DNA of 64,000 nt from Epiperipatus broadwayi (lineage: Eukaryota; Onychophora; Udeonychophora; Euonychophora; Peripatidae): assembly GCA_028023455.1 (NCBI GenBank), contig JAQFVV010006552.1, forward strand, positions 122,001 to 186,000, written 5' to 3'. The translations under genes and the position numbers were made by a program. Positions 29,578 through 42,910 of the stretch are shown here, piece by piece. The notes beneath the pieces are model-generated. The model did no database searches. It was not told where the DNA came from and saw only the letters and a list, made by a program, of their open reading frames with translations. Each line of letters starts with the position of its first letter. Positions within the stretch are counted from its first letter, which is position 1.

Positions 29578-30300
29578 TTAACTGTTACTTTCGACTACAA
29601 TTGAATTGGCTAAAAAAATGATAATTTTTATGTCATTGTAATAAATTTATGCTCATTTTAAGGCTTAAAAAGTACAGTGAGATGTTGACCTATCTAGAAT
29701 TATTTTACAACTAAAAAAATCAATAATATTTAAATTTGAAGCTAGAACAATGGGAGAAGGCAGACATTCCAATGTACTAATTGGTTGTTTCTCATTTTGA
29801 ACAAAAAGGAATATTTGAGAACAATTTTGACATCTCTAAGTTCTTTGTTTTGATTTTCAAAATGAAAATAAATGTTTTAGAGTATTTCTTTATTATTATT
29901 TTATATATTATAAATTATTTTGATAAAATATGCTGAAAATATAATTATTTTAGAAGAATAGCGATGATTTTGAAAAAAATCTTTACTTTTACATGAACAT
30001 AAATTGTGAAATAAATCAATGATGCACACAGAATTTTCTAATAGGTTATAAATAATGTTCTTTTTAGCTTCTTCACTATAAAATATTTTTATAATTATAA
30101 ATATAAATTTATTTTTGAACAAACTTTCATTCACTTTCATAATCTAACAAATTATTAAATTGCTTTTTAAAAACAAAACTAAAATGAATATAATGTTTAA
30201 AAATGAATATATATTTTATTGCTGATTTTGTAATTGACCAATCAAAAGTTTAGTTTTGTTTCACTCAATCAACTGGAATTTGTGACAGTGCAAAAATTAA
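29578..30300. mobile_element. TTAA-bounded non-autonomous element, copy 1 (piggyBac-like?)
   Basis: The element starts TTAACTGTTACTTTCG and ends just before TTAA at 30297-30300, about 723 bp. Its right-hand ~250 bp align with 32730-32961 by eye. Both contain AATTTATTTTTGAAMRAACTT, TTTCATTCWCTTYATAA and a following ATTGACCAATCAAAAG / GGCCAATTAAAAG block. TTAA target duplication plus a TTAACYNTTTGCC-type end is characteristic of piggyBac superfamily elements. This copy is the more diverged one. There is no transposase; the open frame at 29901-30140 (minus) is not supported. Confidence 0.5.
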
Positions 30301-32205
30301 TATGCTAAATATTAACCCTCATAAATATTACATACCTTTAATTATTTTATTTAATAATTAATAAACTGAATTCATATTTTATGACTTTTGATTAATACAA
30401 GTAATTAATAAATAATAGGTTAACTATTTAGTTAATTTTAATAAATATACTATTATATTTCCTTTTTATAATATAGCATACAAAATTGAATCTAACCGTT
30501 TTAATACAACTAGCTTTATTTATAGGTTGAATAAGCAGTGATTTTTAATCCCTACTGTATTTTATTCTGTCTTAAATATACACATATAATTAAATATTGA
30601 AGCTATCAGTTTATAATAAATTTATATTACTGAATTTATATAATAATTAATTTTAACTATTGACATAGTATGCATACATAACTTATATAATCAGTTTCAT
30701 GATCATTTTTAACATTATATAATATAGTAACTTATTATTATTATTAAAATTTTTAGCAAAAAATTTTAAATAAGCAATTCAAACATAACCTTGGATAAAA
30801 GAAAAGGTTACAATATATATATATATATATATATTATTAACTATACCATGTGTATTTTTGTATATATTAACTATTAACTATGTCTAATCCAGTATATTTT
30901 ACTGTATCCTGGGTGACTGAAAAAGTTAAGGTCTAATCATCATTGGCAGTTATTCTTTAGTGAATTGATAGATGGTATTATCATCTGTAGTTTTATTATT
31001 GATTGGCTTTCTTAATCCAACATCCATTAACTCTAGTCTTTGTTATAGCTATAAATACATGAACTATTTAATTATTCATTGTCTTCTTTAGAAAATTTTG
31101 TTTCCTTTTATGGTCATGTATATCCCTAAGGTTATATATATATATATATATATAGAACCAGATACTGTATCGAATTCAAAGGTCTCTTCATAATTTTTAT
31201 AAAATTATTTAAAGGTTTTATAGGTTATAGCATGCATATGCAGCTATATTGTAAAAACCTGTAATTTTAAATTTTGTCTTCAATAGATTTTACTTGTTAA
31301 TTAAAATAAGTTTCTTCTGACACTTTATTTTTTATCAAATTGTAAAAACATTCCAAGTCAAAAGTTTTAAGCTTTGTTTTTTTTTTTTTTTTTAGAAAGC
31401 TTTTAGTATTGGAAAGTTAATTGCATTCCTGTGTCTTTTATTTTAATGATAATCTATTTTTAGTTTAATTTAAAAACAAAGATTTAATTTTGCATTGCTT
31501 TGTTTCTATAAGATAATCCCTGGTTAGAATTCTTAATTAAGGTTGAGTAGGAGATAAAGATTTGCCCTGGGCTAAGTCTTATAATTGAACAACAAAAAAG
31601 ATTATGTTGGAGATATAGAGAGGATATAAACAACCCCAAACATTTTAGACGGTTTTATTCTGGGCTTGACTGAGCTAATTATGCTTTAAAGTAATTGATT
31701 CAGCTTTTTATAATTCTACTATTTGTTATTAAGCATTTATACTAGCCTACTGAAATTTGTACTATGTTGGCAGTCCAGACATATTTTTTTCTTAAAGTAT
31801 ACTTTCACAAAATGACTAAATTGACTGTTATGTGTATTCAAATCTACAACATGCCTTGTTACCCTACCTAGAGACAAAGTCCTGATTCTATGCTGCTCTA
31901 CCCATCATGCCATAAAAGTCTGATATTGGAAAGGGTCCCAAAATATACCTCTACACTTGCTGCCATGAGGAGATGAAGCAACCTGAAAGTTGAACTCAAA
32001 ATAAATATGTGCACTCTTTTAAAAAACTTTGTGGACTCTGCTTTACCACATGGTAAAATATTTTTTATTCTTTCCAGGGTATATAATTCTCTAGTTAAAT
32101 ATTCACTCAATCTGAAAATAAATCTGTTATTTTAATAGTTATTCAATCTCATAATTATCTGTATTTGCTTTTCTTGGAATTTATAGTACGTCTTGGAATC
32201 TTAGT
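30301..32205. other. AT-rich DNA between the two TTAA elements
   Basis: It contains (TA)n tracts at 30812-30834 and 31132-31154 and a T-run at 31378-31394. A minus-strand open frame at 31898-32110 has no recognised domain. Confidence 0.5.
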
Positions 32206-32961
32206 TTAACTCTTTGCCCGCCTCTTACGAGGCTCCTCGTCAACATCTGACATCACTCTAACTCAGCCAGTTTTTATACGAAAATATTCGTTAAACATGT
32301 ATTGAATTCGTTTTTAAAAGTTCTGTAAGATGGTGCCATCTTCCGATTTATTTTACAAGTAAAAAATAGAAAAAAAACGCATTTAAACCTAAACAAAGAA
32401 GGAACATTATTTGTGATTGGTTCTTAACAAGCTCTCAGCCGAAAAAGACATTCTGATTGGCTGGAAAGAAGAAAGAAACCGCCTGATCAAAGAAAATAAA
32501 GAAAAACGCTGAGATTTTCATTTCGAATCCAATTTTAAGTATTATAAAATTATACTTATGGAAACTAAAAATGATTCTCAGACAGAATAATAAAAAAAAC
32601 AAAATTATTTTCGAAAAATATTGAAGATTTTAGCACAAATATTGAAGATGTAGTAAAAAGAAATATTTACTTTTCTATAACGTAAAAGTCGATCTTTTTG
32701 TTTATATTATAGCTTTTATGTTGCCGATATTGAATATTTTAGAATAAATAAATAGCAATTTATTTTTGAAAGAACTTTCATTCTCTTCATAACCTGAAAA
32801 AGTAATAACATACTTTTTATAAACGTATCTGAGTTGAATTTAATATTATAGGCGAATATGTTTTAACAATAGGCTTTATCTTCAGTTTGTGAGTTGGCCA
32901 ATTAAAAGCTTTGATTTTTACCTCATACAACCAATGATTTAATTAGCGGTTAAAAGGTTAA
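32206..32961. mobile_element. TTAA-bounded non-autonomous element, copy 2 (piggyBac-like?)
   Basis: TTAA at 32206-32209 is followed by CTCTTTGCCCGCCTCTTACG. The right end reads GCGGTTAAAAGG followed by TTAA at 32958-32961, whose complement TTAACCTTTTAACCGC resembles the left end. The ~756-bp interior has no open frame of note and is slightly richer in CpG than its surroundings. The flanks just outside the TTAA, CTTGGAATCTTA (left) and TAAGATTCCAAG (right), are also reverse complements. The true inverted repeat may therefore extend beyond TTAA, which is an argument against a simple piggyBac reading. Confidence 0.6.
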
Positions 32962-34114
32962 GATTCCAAGTTTGTTTTCTATTTTATTTATAGGGGAGTG
33001 CATTGTGAAATTATATTTTATATGCTAGGTATACCTTCCTTTTTTATTATTAACCTTTACTAAATGCTCTGGCAGTTTTTGTAATTTCAGTTTGCTCACA
33101 TGTCTCTATTTTATCCTCCAATAATTAATTTAAGTTAATAGATTTGCACTTCTTGCAAACCACAAATATTTTGGCTGGAAGTTTATTGTATTTGTTATTC
33201 TAGTTTTTATGAAATTGGAGATTTTGTTTCATTTCTAGATTATGTAAGATCATAATCATTCTTCAAGTTTTCTTGTCTTGAATATGAAATCAACCATGAA
33301 TTGCATTAAACATGGTACATCAAGAGCTGTCCTATTGGCAAATGATATGCTTGGTTTTAACGCATTATTCTGGGCCAAAAAATGCTCAGTGTCACTGTTT
33401 CCTTGATTTCTTACAAGACCATATTGTTTTTTTATTATATCTCTGAATTAGGAAACTAGAATTTTTGTTCTTTTAGAAATCACCAGCAGGATGATACTAT
33501 TACTTCCCATTTAAATTGTAGGTGAGAGAACAGACATTAGTGACAAAGCTTTTATATTTTAATATTTGCAAAACTCATATACATTCTCTGAAGAACATGC
33601 AATAAAAATCTATGTCAAACCTTTGTATTACATTTTCTAGACTTACTTTATGTTGTTTATGGAATTTAATAAAATGTTCAAATTAGTTTAAATTATTTTG
33701 GCGGATATTTGTTTGTGTTTCATTTTTTCAATTGTCTGAACAATAGTTAAGATCACTTGCTGTTTCCCTGGGTCTAGTCAGTACAAACCATTATCACCAG
33801 CCACTTTTGATCATAGTAAACAAATTTTCCAGATATGCAGTGATCTGGTGATGCCTTCCATGATCAAGGGTAGATTGAGTGACTGTTACAATATATTCCA
33901 TTGCACTATGAGATAATCCTAAATATCAAGATCTGCATAAAAATCAAATAAATTTATTTAAATTTTTTCATTGTATATAAACACATATTTTTTTCAATTT
34001 AGTGCTAAATATTTGAACAATTATTATATGATGTTTAAATTTTCCTTGCCATAAATTATTTCCCATTTGTTTATGGCTGATCTTATTATGGCCTCCAAAA
34101 TAATTTCATTTTCC
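32962..34114. other. AT-rich DNA, nothing recognised
   Basis: No domain or terminal repeat was recognised. Confidence 0.5.
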
Positions 34115-34293
34115 ATATATATATATTCAAAACAATACAATAATTAATATAGTAAAATATTATTTAAAAAAAAATATATATACCACAATTTAATAGAAGT
34201 ACTTTCAACTATCTATGTAGTCATTATCACCTAGATTTAAATTGTATCAGAAAAAACCATTACAAATATAAACAAAAAGTAATATGTCGTACA

Positions 34294-34460
34294 TCAATTT
34301 TCCCACAATTCATTAATTTTTATATTGGCAGCCTGTCTATTTATCAAATGTTGCTTTTCACTTTTTATTAACATAGCTTTTTTAATTTTGCATTTATTAT
34401 TATTTCTTTCAATACACAAAATCTTAACTTTATTAAAATCAAAACCATAATTACATGTTA
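34294..34460 (-). pseudogene. Penelope-like GIY-YIG domain C-terminus (left arm)
   Basis: This is the reverse-complement partner of the right arm, encoding nearly the same peptide with a few changes (KAMLIKSEKQ against KEAMLIKSGKQ, and INELWEN against INEFCKN at the end). In this arm the Lys-Glu-Ala glutamate position reads Lys. The two arms differ at several codons, so the palindrome is not a very recent event or an assembly-generated exact mirror. Confidence 0.55.
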
Positions 34461-34476
34461 CATTATGATCAAAAAA

Positions 34477-34638
34477 TGTAATTATGGTTTTGATTTTAAT
34501 AAAGTTAAGATTTTGTGTATTGAAAGAAATAATAATAAGCACAAAATTAAAGAAGCTATGTTAATAAAAAGTGGAAAGCAACATTTGATAAATAGACAGG
34601 CCGCTAATATAAAAATTAATGAATTTTGTAAAAATTGA
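34477..34638 (+). pseudogene. Penelope-like GIY-YIG domain C-terminus (right arm)
   Basis: The 53 codons before a TGA at 34636-34638 read CNYGFDFNKVKILCIERNNN and then KHKIKEAMLIKS, continuing to an INRQAANIKINEF-like end. The pattern of a hydrophobic-Asp-Phe-x-x-Val-x-Ile-Leu segment, then an Arg/Lys-rich Ile-Lys-Glu-Ala (candidate catalytic Glu of GIY-YIG, residue ~27 of this piece), then Asn-Arg resembles the end of the Penelope-like endonuclease. It has no start codon and lacks the GIY-YIG motifs themselves, which would lie upstream. It is a remnant only. Confidence 0.6.
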
Positions 34639-34857
34639 TGTATGATGTATTACTTTTTGTTTACATTTGTACCGGTTTTTTCTAATACAATTTGAATCTA
34701 GTTGATAATGACTACATAGATAGTTGAAAGTACTTCTATTAAATTGTGGTATATATTTGTTTTTTTTTTTAAATATTGTTTTACTGTAATAATTATTGTA
34801 TTGTTTTGAATAATTATATATATTTTATTATAATTGGAATACAGACATTGATTAATA

Positions 34858-34860
<3 letters not shown>

Positions 34861-34895
<35 letters not shown>

Positions 34896-34935
34896 GACGC
34901 TCTTCCGATCTATTATATATATATATATATATATA
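34861..34935. repeat. (TA)n tract interrupted by adapter sequence
   Basis: A TA tract of ~34 bp, then 18 non-repetitive bases, then another ~24-bp TA tract. The interruption is described separately as a sequencing-adapter match. Confidence 0.9.
34894..34911 (+). other. Illumina adapter sequence (assembly contaminant)
   Basis: ACGACGCTCTTCCGATCT is identical over 18 bases to the 3' end of the standard Illumina TruSeq read-1 adapter. It sits in the middle of a (TA)n tract, a place where short-read assembly and gap filling commonly fail. It is almost certainly not genomic, and the sequence on its two sides may not be truly adjacent. Confidence 0.95.
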
Positions 34936-36467
34936 TTAACAGTCTACACATGATCCTATTCTAAGAATTTAAGTGAGAACAGGTTATTAACCCATGCTTC
35001 AAGTAGGTATATTTATGAACATTGGACATGTCTGACCTCAAGTGCCAATTTTACCAATTAATAAGAATTATACCCTTCGAAAACAAAAAAAAAGTTTCCA
35101 GAAGACTTATTTGGTGCCTTATCCAGACTAGCTCAATCTCAAGGTCTGAGAAATGATGTCTATTGGGAGAATGGAACTTCTGTTATCTTATAGAGAAACA
35201 ATATTTATACACTTTTATCATTTTTCTATCCACCCTAAACATCTTATTATATTTTTTTAGAAATATTCTGTCATTCACACCAGGAAGCCTTTATAAATAA
35301 TAACCCAGAAATTATAAGAATCTTGTAAATCAAATAAATACATAAGTTATAGCTTAAAATTCTAACATTTATTAATACACACATATACTAATATCTCAAG
35401 CATATGACATACATATATAATATCAATATACACATTCACTAAAGAGTACAACTATGTATCGGAGTTGTATTTATTAAATAATTTAATCTATTTTCTAAAA
35501 TTCTTTTCTTTAAGTTGGGACAAAGTGCACATTTCTTAATTTAGTATTAAACTATTATATGTTCATTCAATCTATATAGAAAGAATCATAGTTATCTCCT
35601 TTGAGGGTGCACATTCATGGGTTTATGGTGGAGGGTTTGTAAGCTTACCATATTACAATGGCCATTGTCTTAGTGCGAGTTGTCAGTCTGAAACATGATG
35701 GAAAGATTCCATAACATTTACACATATGATAATCCATCCTAGAGGTATTATGTAGGTGATTCTAAAATTGAGGGCACAAAAGTTCTTGTTGTTTGGAGCT
35801 CTGCAATCATTTCACTTGCTTGAAATAGGTGGCTACAATCTCCATAGATAAATGTCATCATGGTAGGCAGGTCACTAAACAGCTGTACACTGGGCCAGTT
35901 CAATGAATCCACATGATTCTTTTAACCCAGAACTTCAATGGAATCCATTCTTATTAATTTTATTAATTAATAAAATCACTTTATTAAAATTTACTTTCCA
36001 TGCTTTTTTCTCTATAATGGTCACTTTTCCGAATCTCTCCAAAATCAAAAAAACAAAAAATAGTTCTTTTTATTTCCCTTTCACCTCAGCCTCTTTTATA
36101 TCCAAATGCTGATGACCATTATCTCAGGAATTCTTTTAGCATGATCAGGTTTTCATTGTCCCAAAATACTTAGTGGCCAGTTCTTGGAATTCTGATGACA
36201 AGTGTCATTAATAGATATTGCCTGTGGCACAACTTGCGACCCATTTTATTACTCCCTCCAGCCTTATAGTTTAATTTGCTTTTATTAAGAAACATGTGCT
36301 ACTAAAGACATTATTTTAATAACTATAACTTATGGTAATAAACAACAAAACATATAAAACAAAAAATATAAAATACAACTCCGCACACAACCATACCTCT
36401 TCATTTTCACATACAAATCTATCTGTTAGTAATTAATTCTACAGAATATCACAACATGTGTAATAAA
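34936..36467. other. Moderately complex DNA, no assigned gene
   Basis: Less AT-rich than its neighbours between about 35580 and 36230. On the minus strand a short readable piece with PTMMTFIYGDCSHLFQASEM (about 35790-35860) does not match a family I can name. It could be part of an unrecognised transposon. Confidence 0.4.
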
Positions 36468-36489
36468 TATATATATATATATATATATA
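36468..36489. repeat. (TA)n microsatellite
   Basis: A TA tract of about 11 repeats. Confidence 0.9.
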
Positions 36490-39400
36490 AATGTTCACAC
36501 CTTTAAATGGTTAATGTATTTCACTCATACTCTTTTGTAGCAGGGTTCGAATGTATATCTATAAATTTTCTCACATCTATTAATTTAATCCATAATAACA
36601 ACTATAATAAACACTCTTTTGTATCATTAGTGCCTTTTACTTTTTTACTAACCGTATTCGAACCCAGATGCTGTTAATATATATATTGTGCCCTTTTGTA
36701 TGGGTCGCCATGAATTGTTGTATCAATTTATTAAAAATTTTAAATTTAAGGTATATTTAGCTATATGATGTTGATTTTATTTATGATAATCTTTCAAAAG
36801 TTTAATTAAAGTAATCTATGAATATTTGATATGTGAAATTGTGCTAATGTTTGAGAGAGACGTTTCAATAAAAGATGATAATATTATATGGTTGGGAAAA
36901 CTGGCCATGATCAATACTGCATTAATAAGTTTTGTAAATAAATGTTTAAAGCTAAAAGTTAAAAAGATAAGTTAAAATTAAATGCATATATTTATTGTTG
37001 ATAAAGATTAATATTTAATAAGTGAATATAAATATTTTAATTATTAATAGTATATAATAGAAGATTAATATTTGATTTTAATAATATCGAATTATTATTT
37101 TAAAGTTGTTATAATATATTATTTATTTTAAAAATATTTATTTTTAAAATTAAATTGTTAGTTTATTTTTAGATAATTACAAGCGTTTGTATCTGTGTTG
37201 TAAAACAGATGATAGATAGACATATGTACACACATGCTTGTAAGTTTTTTTATAGTAAAGTTGCAAAACTGTTCTAAAATTCTATTATAAAATTTATAAA
37301 TATTATATTGGCTATCACGAGATAAAAATAAAGATAATTAATGTGAAATATTAAATCTGATTTTTAAAATACTGTTTAAAAAAACGTAACGTATAAAAAT
37401 AGACTTAGTTTGTTTAAAAAATAGTCTTATAAAAGTTAAAAGTGAAATAAAGTAAAAAATATATTTTAAAAAAATGTTTAATGGATTTAAATAAATGATA
37501 AAGATCCATTTAAGAATTTAATAATGTAATAAATAATAAATATTAAATAAGTCATTATTTATTTTTAATTCTGTATTGTTGGTAAAATATGTAAATAGGC
37601 TAGCAAGGTGATTGTTTAATTTACCAATCAAGTGGGGAATGTATTCCGGTATAAAACCAAGGTTCAATTGTTCAGGGGGGATTATGATTATGATTTCTTT
37701 TAAGTGAAGTGTGCTATTAGATATAGCTAAGTAAAATTATAGACGCTCTCGTAATCGTTTTAAAATTATAAGAGAGTAGTTTTAAAAAAATTATAAAAGT
37801 TTTACCGTTAAATATGCAGTGCTAATTTATTTATAATTCCCTATTGATCGTCTCTATCGAAGCTCAATTTACTATCAAATAATCATGAAAGCATCGTATA
37901 AGGATAAAATGTATTGGAGACTTTATACTAAAAATATAACAAACGCTGGATTAACTAGGAGAATTACTAGTTGGATAAAAGTAATATATTGGACATTATA
38001 TGAATTTAAAAGTTGATTATAATTAATTTTTATAAACAAATATTTTAAAGAAAGATAAATACTTCTTTATGAAGAAAGTATTTTTAAATTACAAATTTAA
38101 GTATATATCTTGGTAAAGATATGGTAATTAATAATAATTGTAGAATTACTTGCCTTGTTAAGTCTTTGTAGTTTAAAAGACTAGATTTCGATAGTTTTAA
38201 AAGGCAAATAAATCGGAAGTTTAATTGGCAAAGAAATACCTGTAAATAAAATATTATATAGTAAAGTCTGGACGCTGGTCGTACAGAAGAATTTAGAAAT
38301 TAATCTTACCTAAATATTTGTTAAAGAATGCGCAAATAAGTATACGTGGATATCCAAGTCAATTTATAATAATTAAATAAGAACATTATAAACTATTGAC
38401 TAATCCTAGAAATAATAACTTTTAAATAATTTTTCTTTAAAGAAATGAATCCGGATCCTATAAACTATTTTAATTATTATTTTGTTTCTTATGGTGGAAC
38501 TTATTTCATTTTTTATTTTAAAAAAAAAACGTTTTCATTTATTTCGTAAAAACTGTTTAAACACGTGATGTACCGGAAAAGGAAGTAATGTTGGTAAAAG
38601 TTTGTGCCTAGGAAAAAAAGAACAATTATGGGTGGAAAGAAGACACCGTTGGATTTTATGTAACATATTTTGTTTTTCTTAACTAACATAGATATTTAAT
38701 TATTTATTGATCTATTAAAGATAAGAGAGGTACATTTTTTTTAAAAAAGTAACTAAATATTAATATAACACTTAATTTCATAAAGTTTATTTTTATATAA
38801 TTATACAACACGTAATATTTTAAAGAATAATTGTTGAGTATAAATGTGAAATTATTTTGTAAAACTGTAATCCTGGAGGACATCGTGTGGCGGATAATAA
38901 ATTGGAGTATCATTTATGGTAAAAATTATATAATAGTAATAATTTGATGTATTTTGCTTTGTTTTCTTTAGATCAACTAAATATTATTTGATTGTTGAAT
39001 AAATGTATAAATATTTAAAGAATATACACGCATAATATTAGTAATAACAGTTTTATTTTAATATGCATACTTTAAATTTATGATATAAATTTATTATAAC
39101 GTAATAAGAGAAATCCATAAATAATTATATGATTCTTTCATGAATAAGTTTTAATGTTTCTGTTACAATATTAGGAATTTGATTTATTATATTAGTATGA
39201 GTTATTTATATTACCTTTCAAGTTAGTAAGAGGTAAAAATATCTATATTTTATTTTTTTTATTAGATAAGTTAAATTAATTTTATATAGAAATTTATATT
39301 TTGTTTGAAGGGTTTATCGTATATCGATGATGAGGTATAAGATAGTTTGGATAGTCATTATTTTTTTAAAAATTGGTAAGCTGTTACTGAAGTTAAATAA

Positions 39401-42400
39401 GGTCAAATGATATTTGTAGATAGAATTTTATTAGGAAGGAATAGGAATTACGAGTAGAGAAGAGTAGTAGTTTAAATAGAAAAGAATCATAGAATTTATT
39501 TTAATATAATACTTTATAAAATTTGAAATTGTTGAATAATTTTAAATATTATTTTAAGAAAAGAACATATATGTATTGCATATTTTGGTAAGACATACAG
39601 TATGGAATTACATCAGAATGAAGTAAATAATTATATAATCAATAAATGTCATTATATTATAAAGTTATATCAGTCTATACATTAGTTGATATTTGATTAA
39701 TGCTAATAGTAAATGTAATACATACTAATACATTATAATAGAAATAGCAATAATACTTAAGTGAAGTAGCATTTTTTTTAATTGTTAAAGTTTGTTTATT
39801 TTACATATGCTACATAAGTGATATTTTACATAAAAGTCTTCTTTTGTACTAACTAATGACAAATGATATCTATTAAGATTTAAGTTCATAAACTTAATTA
39901 AATGTTACTGATAAAACATTTAAGAAATGTATGGATTATCTATTTATGTTTATGGAAATAGTAACAGTGTAAAAATCTTGTATTATTATTTTTCTTATTT
40001 TTTATTTTCTTTGGTTTCCACTTGTAATGTAAATAATGTACATAAGTTGTTTATTAAAGTTGATGTAAATAAATTTGTTTAAGTTGTTTAAAAGTGTGTC
40101 GAATTCATTATTTTGCACCACAGCATTTGACAACAGATAATTTGAATAAACATAATATTTGCACAATATGAATTTATTATTATTATTTTAAAAAGAAACA
40201 CAGTATTTTCTTAATATAATTTATAGAAATTGATTGACATTAACATATAATATTATAATGGTCACAAGGTAATTATAATGCACAATATAAGAATATAATA
40301 TTATTTATTGCCACATATTATTAAATTATAAGATTTTAGTATAATTTTTAAATTAAGATACTATATGAAAATGAAAGACATGTAGATGATTCACTTATTT
40401 CCTTAATGATTAATAGTATAATAAAATAGATAAGATTAATTTATACACTAGAAATTATTATTGTTAGTTATTATTATTATGATAAGTTAGGTGTAGTTAG
40501 GTTTGATATTAAATCCCTTATCATGCCTATCTGCAAGAAATATTATTACTTTAAAATAATTAAAAGAACCTGAGATTATTTAATTATATTTCCTTAATAA
40601 AAGATTGAGATTTATTTATTATTATTATTGAAGTTAGTTAATTTTTATAAAAGACATAAGAGTGCTGTAGATGTAGTAATGAGATAATAAAGAGGTAATA
40701 GTATTCTTATGCCATTGAGATAGTGTCTTGGGAAGACATTAGCTCAATGTAAATTCAATTACCACTTGTAACTTCACTTCATAGTCTCATGATTTTAATA
40801 AATACTTATTTAATTAGTACATGATATTGAACTATATTAATTTTGGTAAGTTATAATGAATCTAATAAGATATAGTATTATAAAAATATATTAATGATAG
40901 TTATACATATTTTAGCCGAGCATAACGATTTAATTGAGCTAGTCATATTTTAAGTTATATTATATATATCGGGAAGTGAGGGTACAATATATATATATAT
41001 ATATATATATGCTTCATGCTAATCAAGAAGTAAATAGTTTTGAACTTGTGACTTTCAATTTATAGCTGAATGATTTTAATTATATAGGAGGTCTTATTTA
41101 TTAAAAGTTTACTGGAGGCATTTTGTTTCATTAAATTTATTAAAGGATTTGTTTAGTAGGGAGGAGAGGGTCACAAAGTGAACTGAGATTAAATAAATTG
41201 ATGTTCCAATTGTATTTCCAATTCTAGAAAATTGTAAGATACAATTAATTAAAAATTTGGCTAATTAAAATTCCTTAAGTGGTTAAAGCAGATTCTTTGT
41301 AGAACCCCTGTACATTTATAATTAGTATAGAAACCCTATTTAAGTAACGATAAAAGTAATCTTTTTGTATATATTTATAAGAATGTTTTCAATATTTTAC
41401 CTTGCTGTGAGAAGTATTAAGATATGTTTAATTACTGTCAGGAATGCAGTAGACAAAAGGGATTCAGAATATGGGAAATTTTACTAATCAATAAATATAT
41501 TGGTACATGATTAAAGTATAATGGAGCTGATTAAAATTGTTATTATTAAAAATATGTTTAATTAAAGTTAATCCAGATGACTTTTATAAAGAGTAGTATA
41601 AATACCTCAGAAAAATGTGAAAAATTATCATTATTTCTTTTTCATTTGGTTTTTCTGAGAAGATTGTTCAACATTGTGATTATTAAGAATATTTTATAAT
41701 TTGGCTGTTATAAGCTTCATACTATGTTAACCACAAAATATGAAGTTTGTGTTTGCTTTACCTCACCATCTCTGGAGAATGTGAGTTTGAATCCCAATGG
41801 AGTTGGTTGAAGTACTGCCCACTTAAAGTCTTCTTATGTTGTTACCATCACAAATAAATTCAGCCTGATGACCTACTGTGCCATCCTTTCAGAAATAAGA
41901 AGCCACTTAATCAATTATTGCACCTTCAGCTGAATGTTGTCTGAAAGAGCAGCCTGTCTTCTGTCAATTATTGATATCTGAGGAAAAATTCATACAGGAA
42001 CATGTGGATTGCCCCATTAAAGCTATGCATTGCCATTACATCTTATACTGTTCATATTTTGCTGTATTTTCAAATCCTTCATGAGAGTAATAAAAAAATG
42101 GAAACATTTGAATTCTGTATATGAGTGGCTGTACCCCTTATACTGGTAAAACAATTCATAGGAATTTGATGTTTTTCATTTACTTGTATAATTTATTTTT
42201 TGTTATTTTTTTAATATTTTACTTTAATTAAACTATATTTGTTGAGAATGATTGAATATATTTCTAGATGCAATCACTCTTAAATCCAATGACATGATAT
42301 GCATGAAGGTGTAAATTCTGAACACAAAACATCACATCATATTTTGCATGTCATCTACAATAATAGCTACTTTATTATCAACAGTCATGTTGTAACTTAT

Positions 42401-42910
42401 GATTATATCATACATTTAGATCTTTATAGATGGTCAAAGATAGGATATGCATCTAAAATATATATTTTTTTAATAAATCAAAACACCTAAAATATAATCA
42501 GATGGATTAAATCACAACAATGATATATATTTCTTAATAGGTATTTATCTATTGGAAAGCAAGCATATGTTTATGAGACATTTATAAATAGACCTTTCCA
42601 CATGGTGTTAAAAGCAGATAGAAATGAGTCCCTATTTCGCATGAAAGTGACGTAATGAAACTTAGACTACAGAAATATTATTTTAATTATATTCTATTGT
42701 TTCAATATTGCAGTAATTCAATTTCTTATTAATGTTTTAGAACATCCAGATAATAATTTCTTGAGATGCTGTTTTGTCTTTCAATTTTTTTTTAAACAAT
42801 ATCAGTTATAATATTTGGCTAATAGCATATATAAATTAGCAATCATTTATTAATTGTCGTATTAATTTTAAAATATTGATCATATATTATTTTCTGTTTA
42901 ATAAATGTAT
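36490..42910. other. AT-rich DNA, no assigned gene
   Basis: No long open frame or paired repeat was seen. Points noted are a GGTATAAAACCAAGG TATA-like box near 37650, an E-box/ETS cluster near 38561-38591, a (TA)n tract at 40986-41010, and a weak B-box-like GAGTTTGAATCCC near 41788 that might belong to a degraded SINE. Confidence 0.45.
38555..38600. promoter_or_regulatory. Candidate TATA-less promoter motif cluster
   Basis: CACGTG (E-box) at about 38561, ACCGGAA at about 38572 and GGAAGT at about 38580 lie within 25 bp in otherwise AT-rich DNA. ETS and E-box sites packed like this are typical of housekeeping-type promoters. No linked open frame longer than a few codons follows on either strand, so the assignment is weak. 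Confidence 0.2.

Larger units (their letters stand above)
34115..34825. mobile_element. Palindrome of two head-to-head Penelope-like 3' ends
   Basis: Arms of ~350 bp are nearly exact reverse complements about a centre near 34465. Each arm runs outward from a coding tail to a stop codon, then a ~110-bp 3' region with GATAATGACTAC...TAGTTGAAAGTACTTCT, then AAATTGTGGTATATAT and a TTCAAAACAATACAA-type block (as complement on the left). The right arm is followed by GGAATACAGACATTGATTAA and (TA)n. Both halves appear to be severely 5'-truncated Penelope-like element ends. Such inverted or tandem arrangements are known for this class. Confidence 0.7.
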
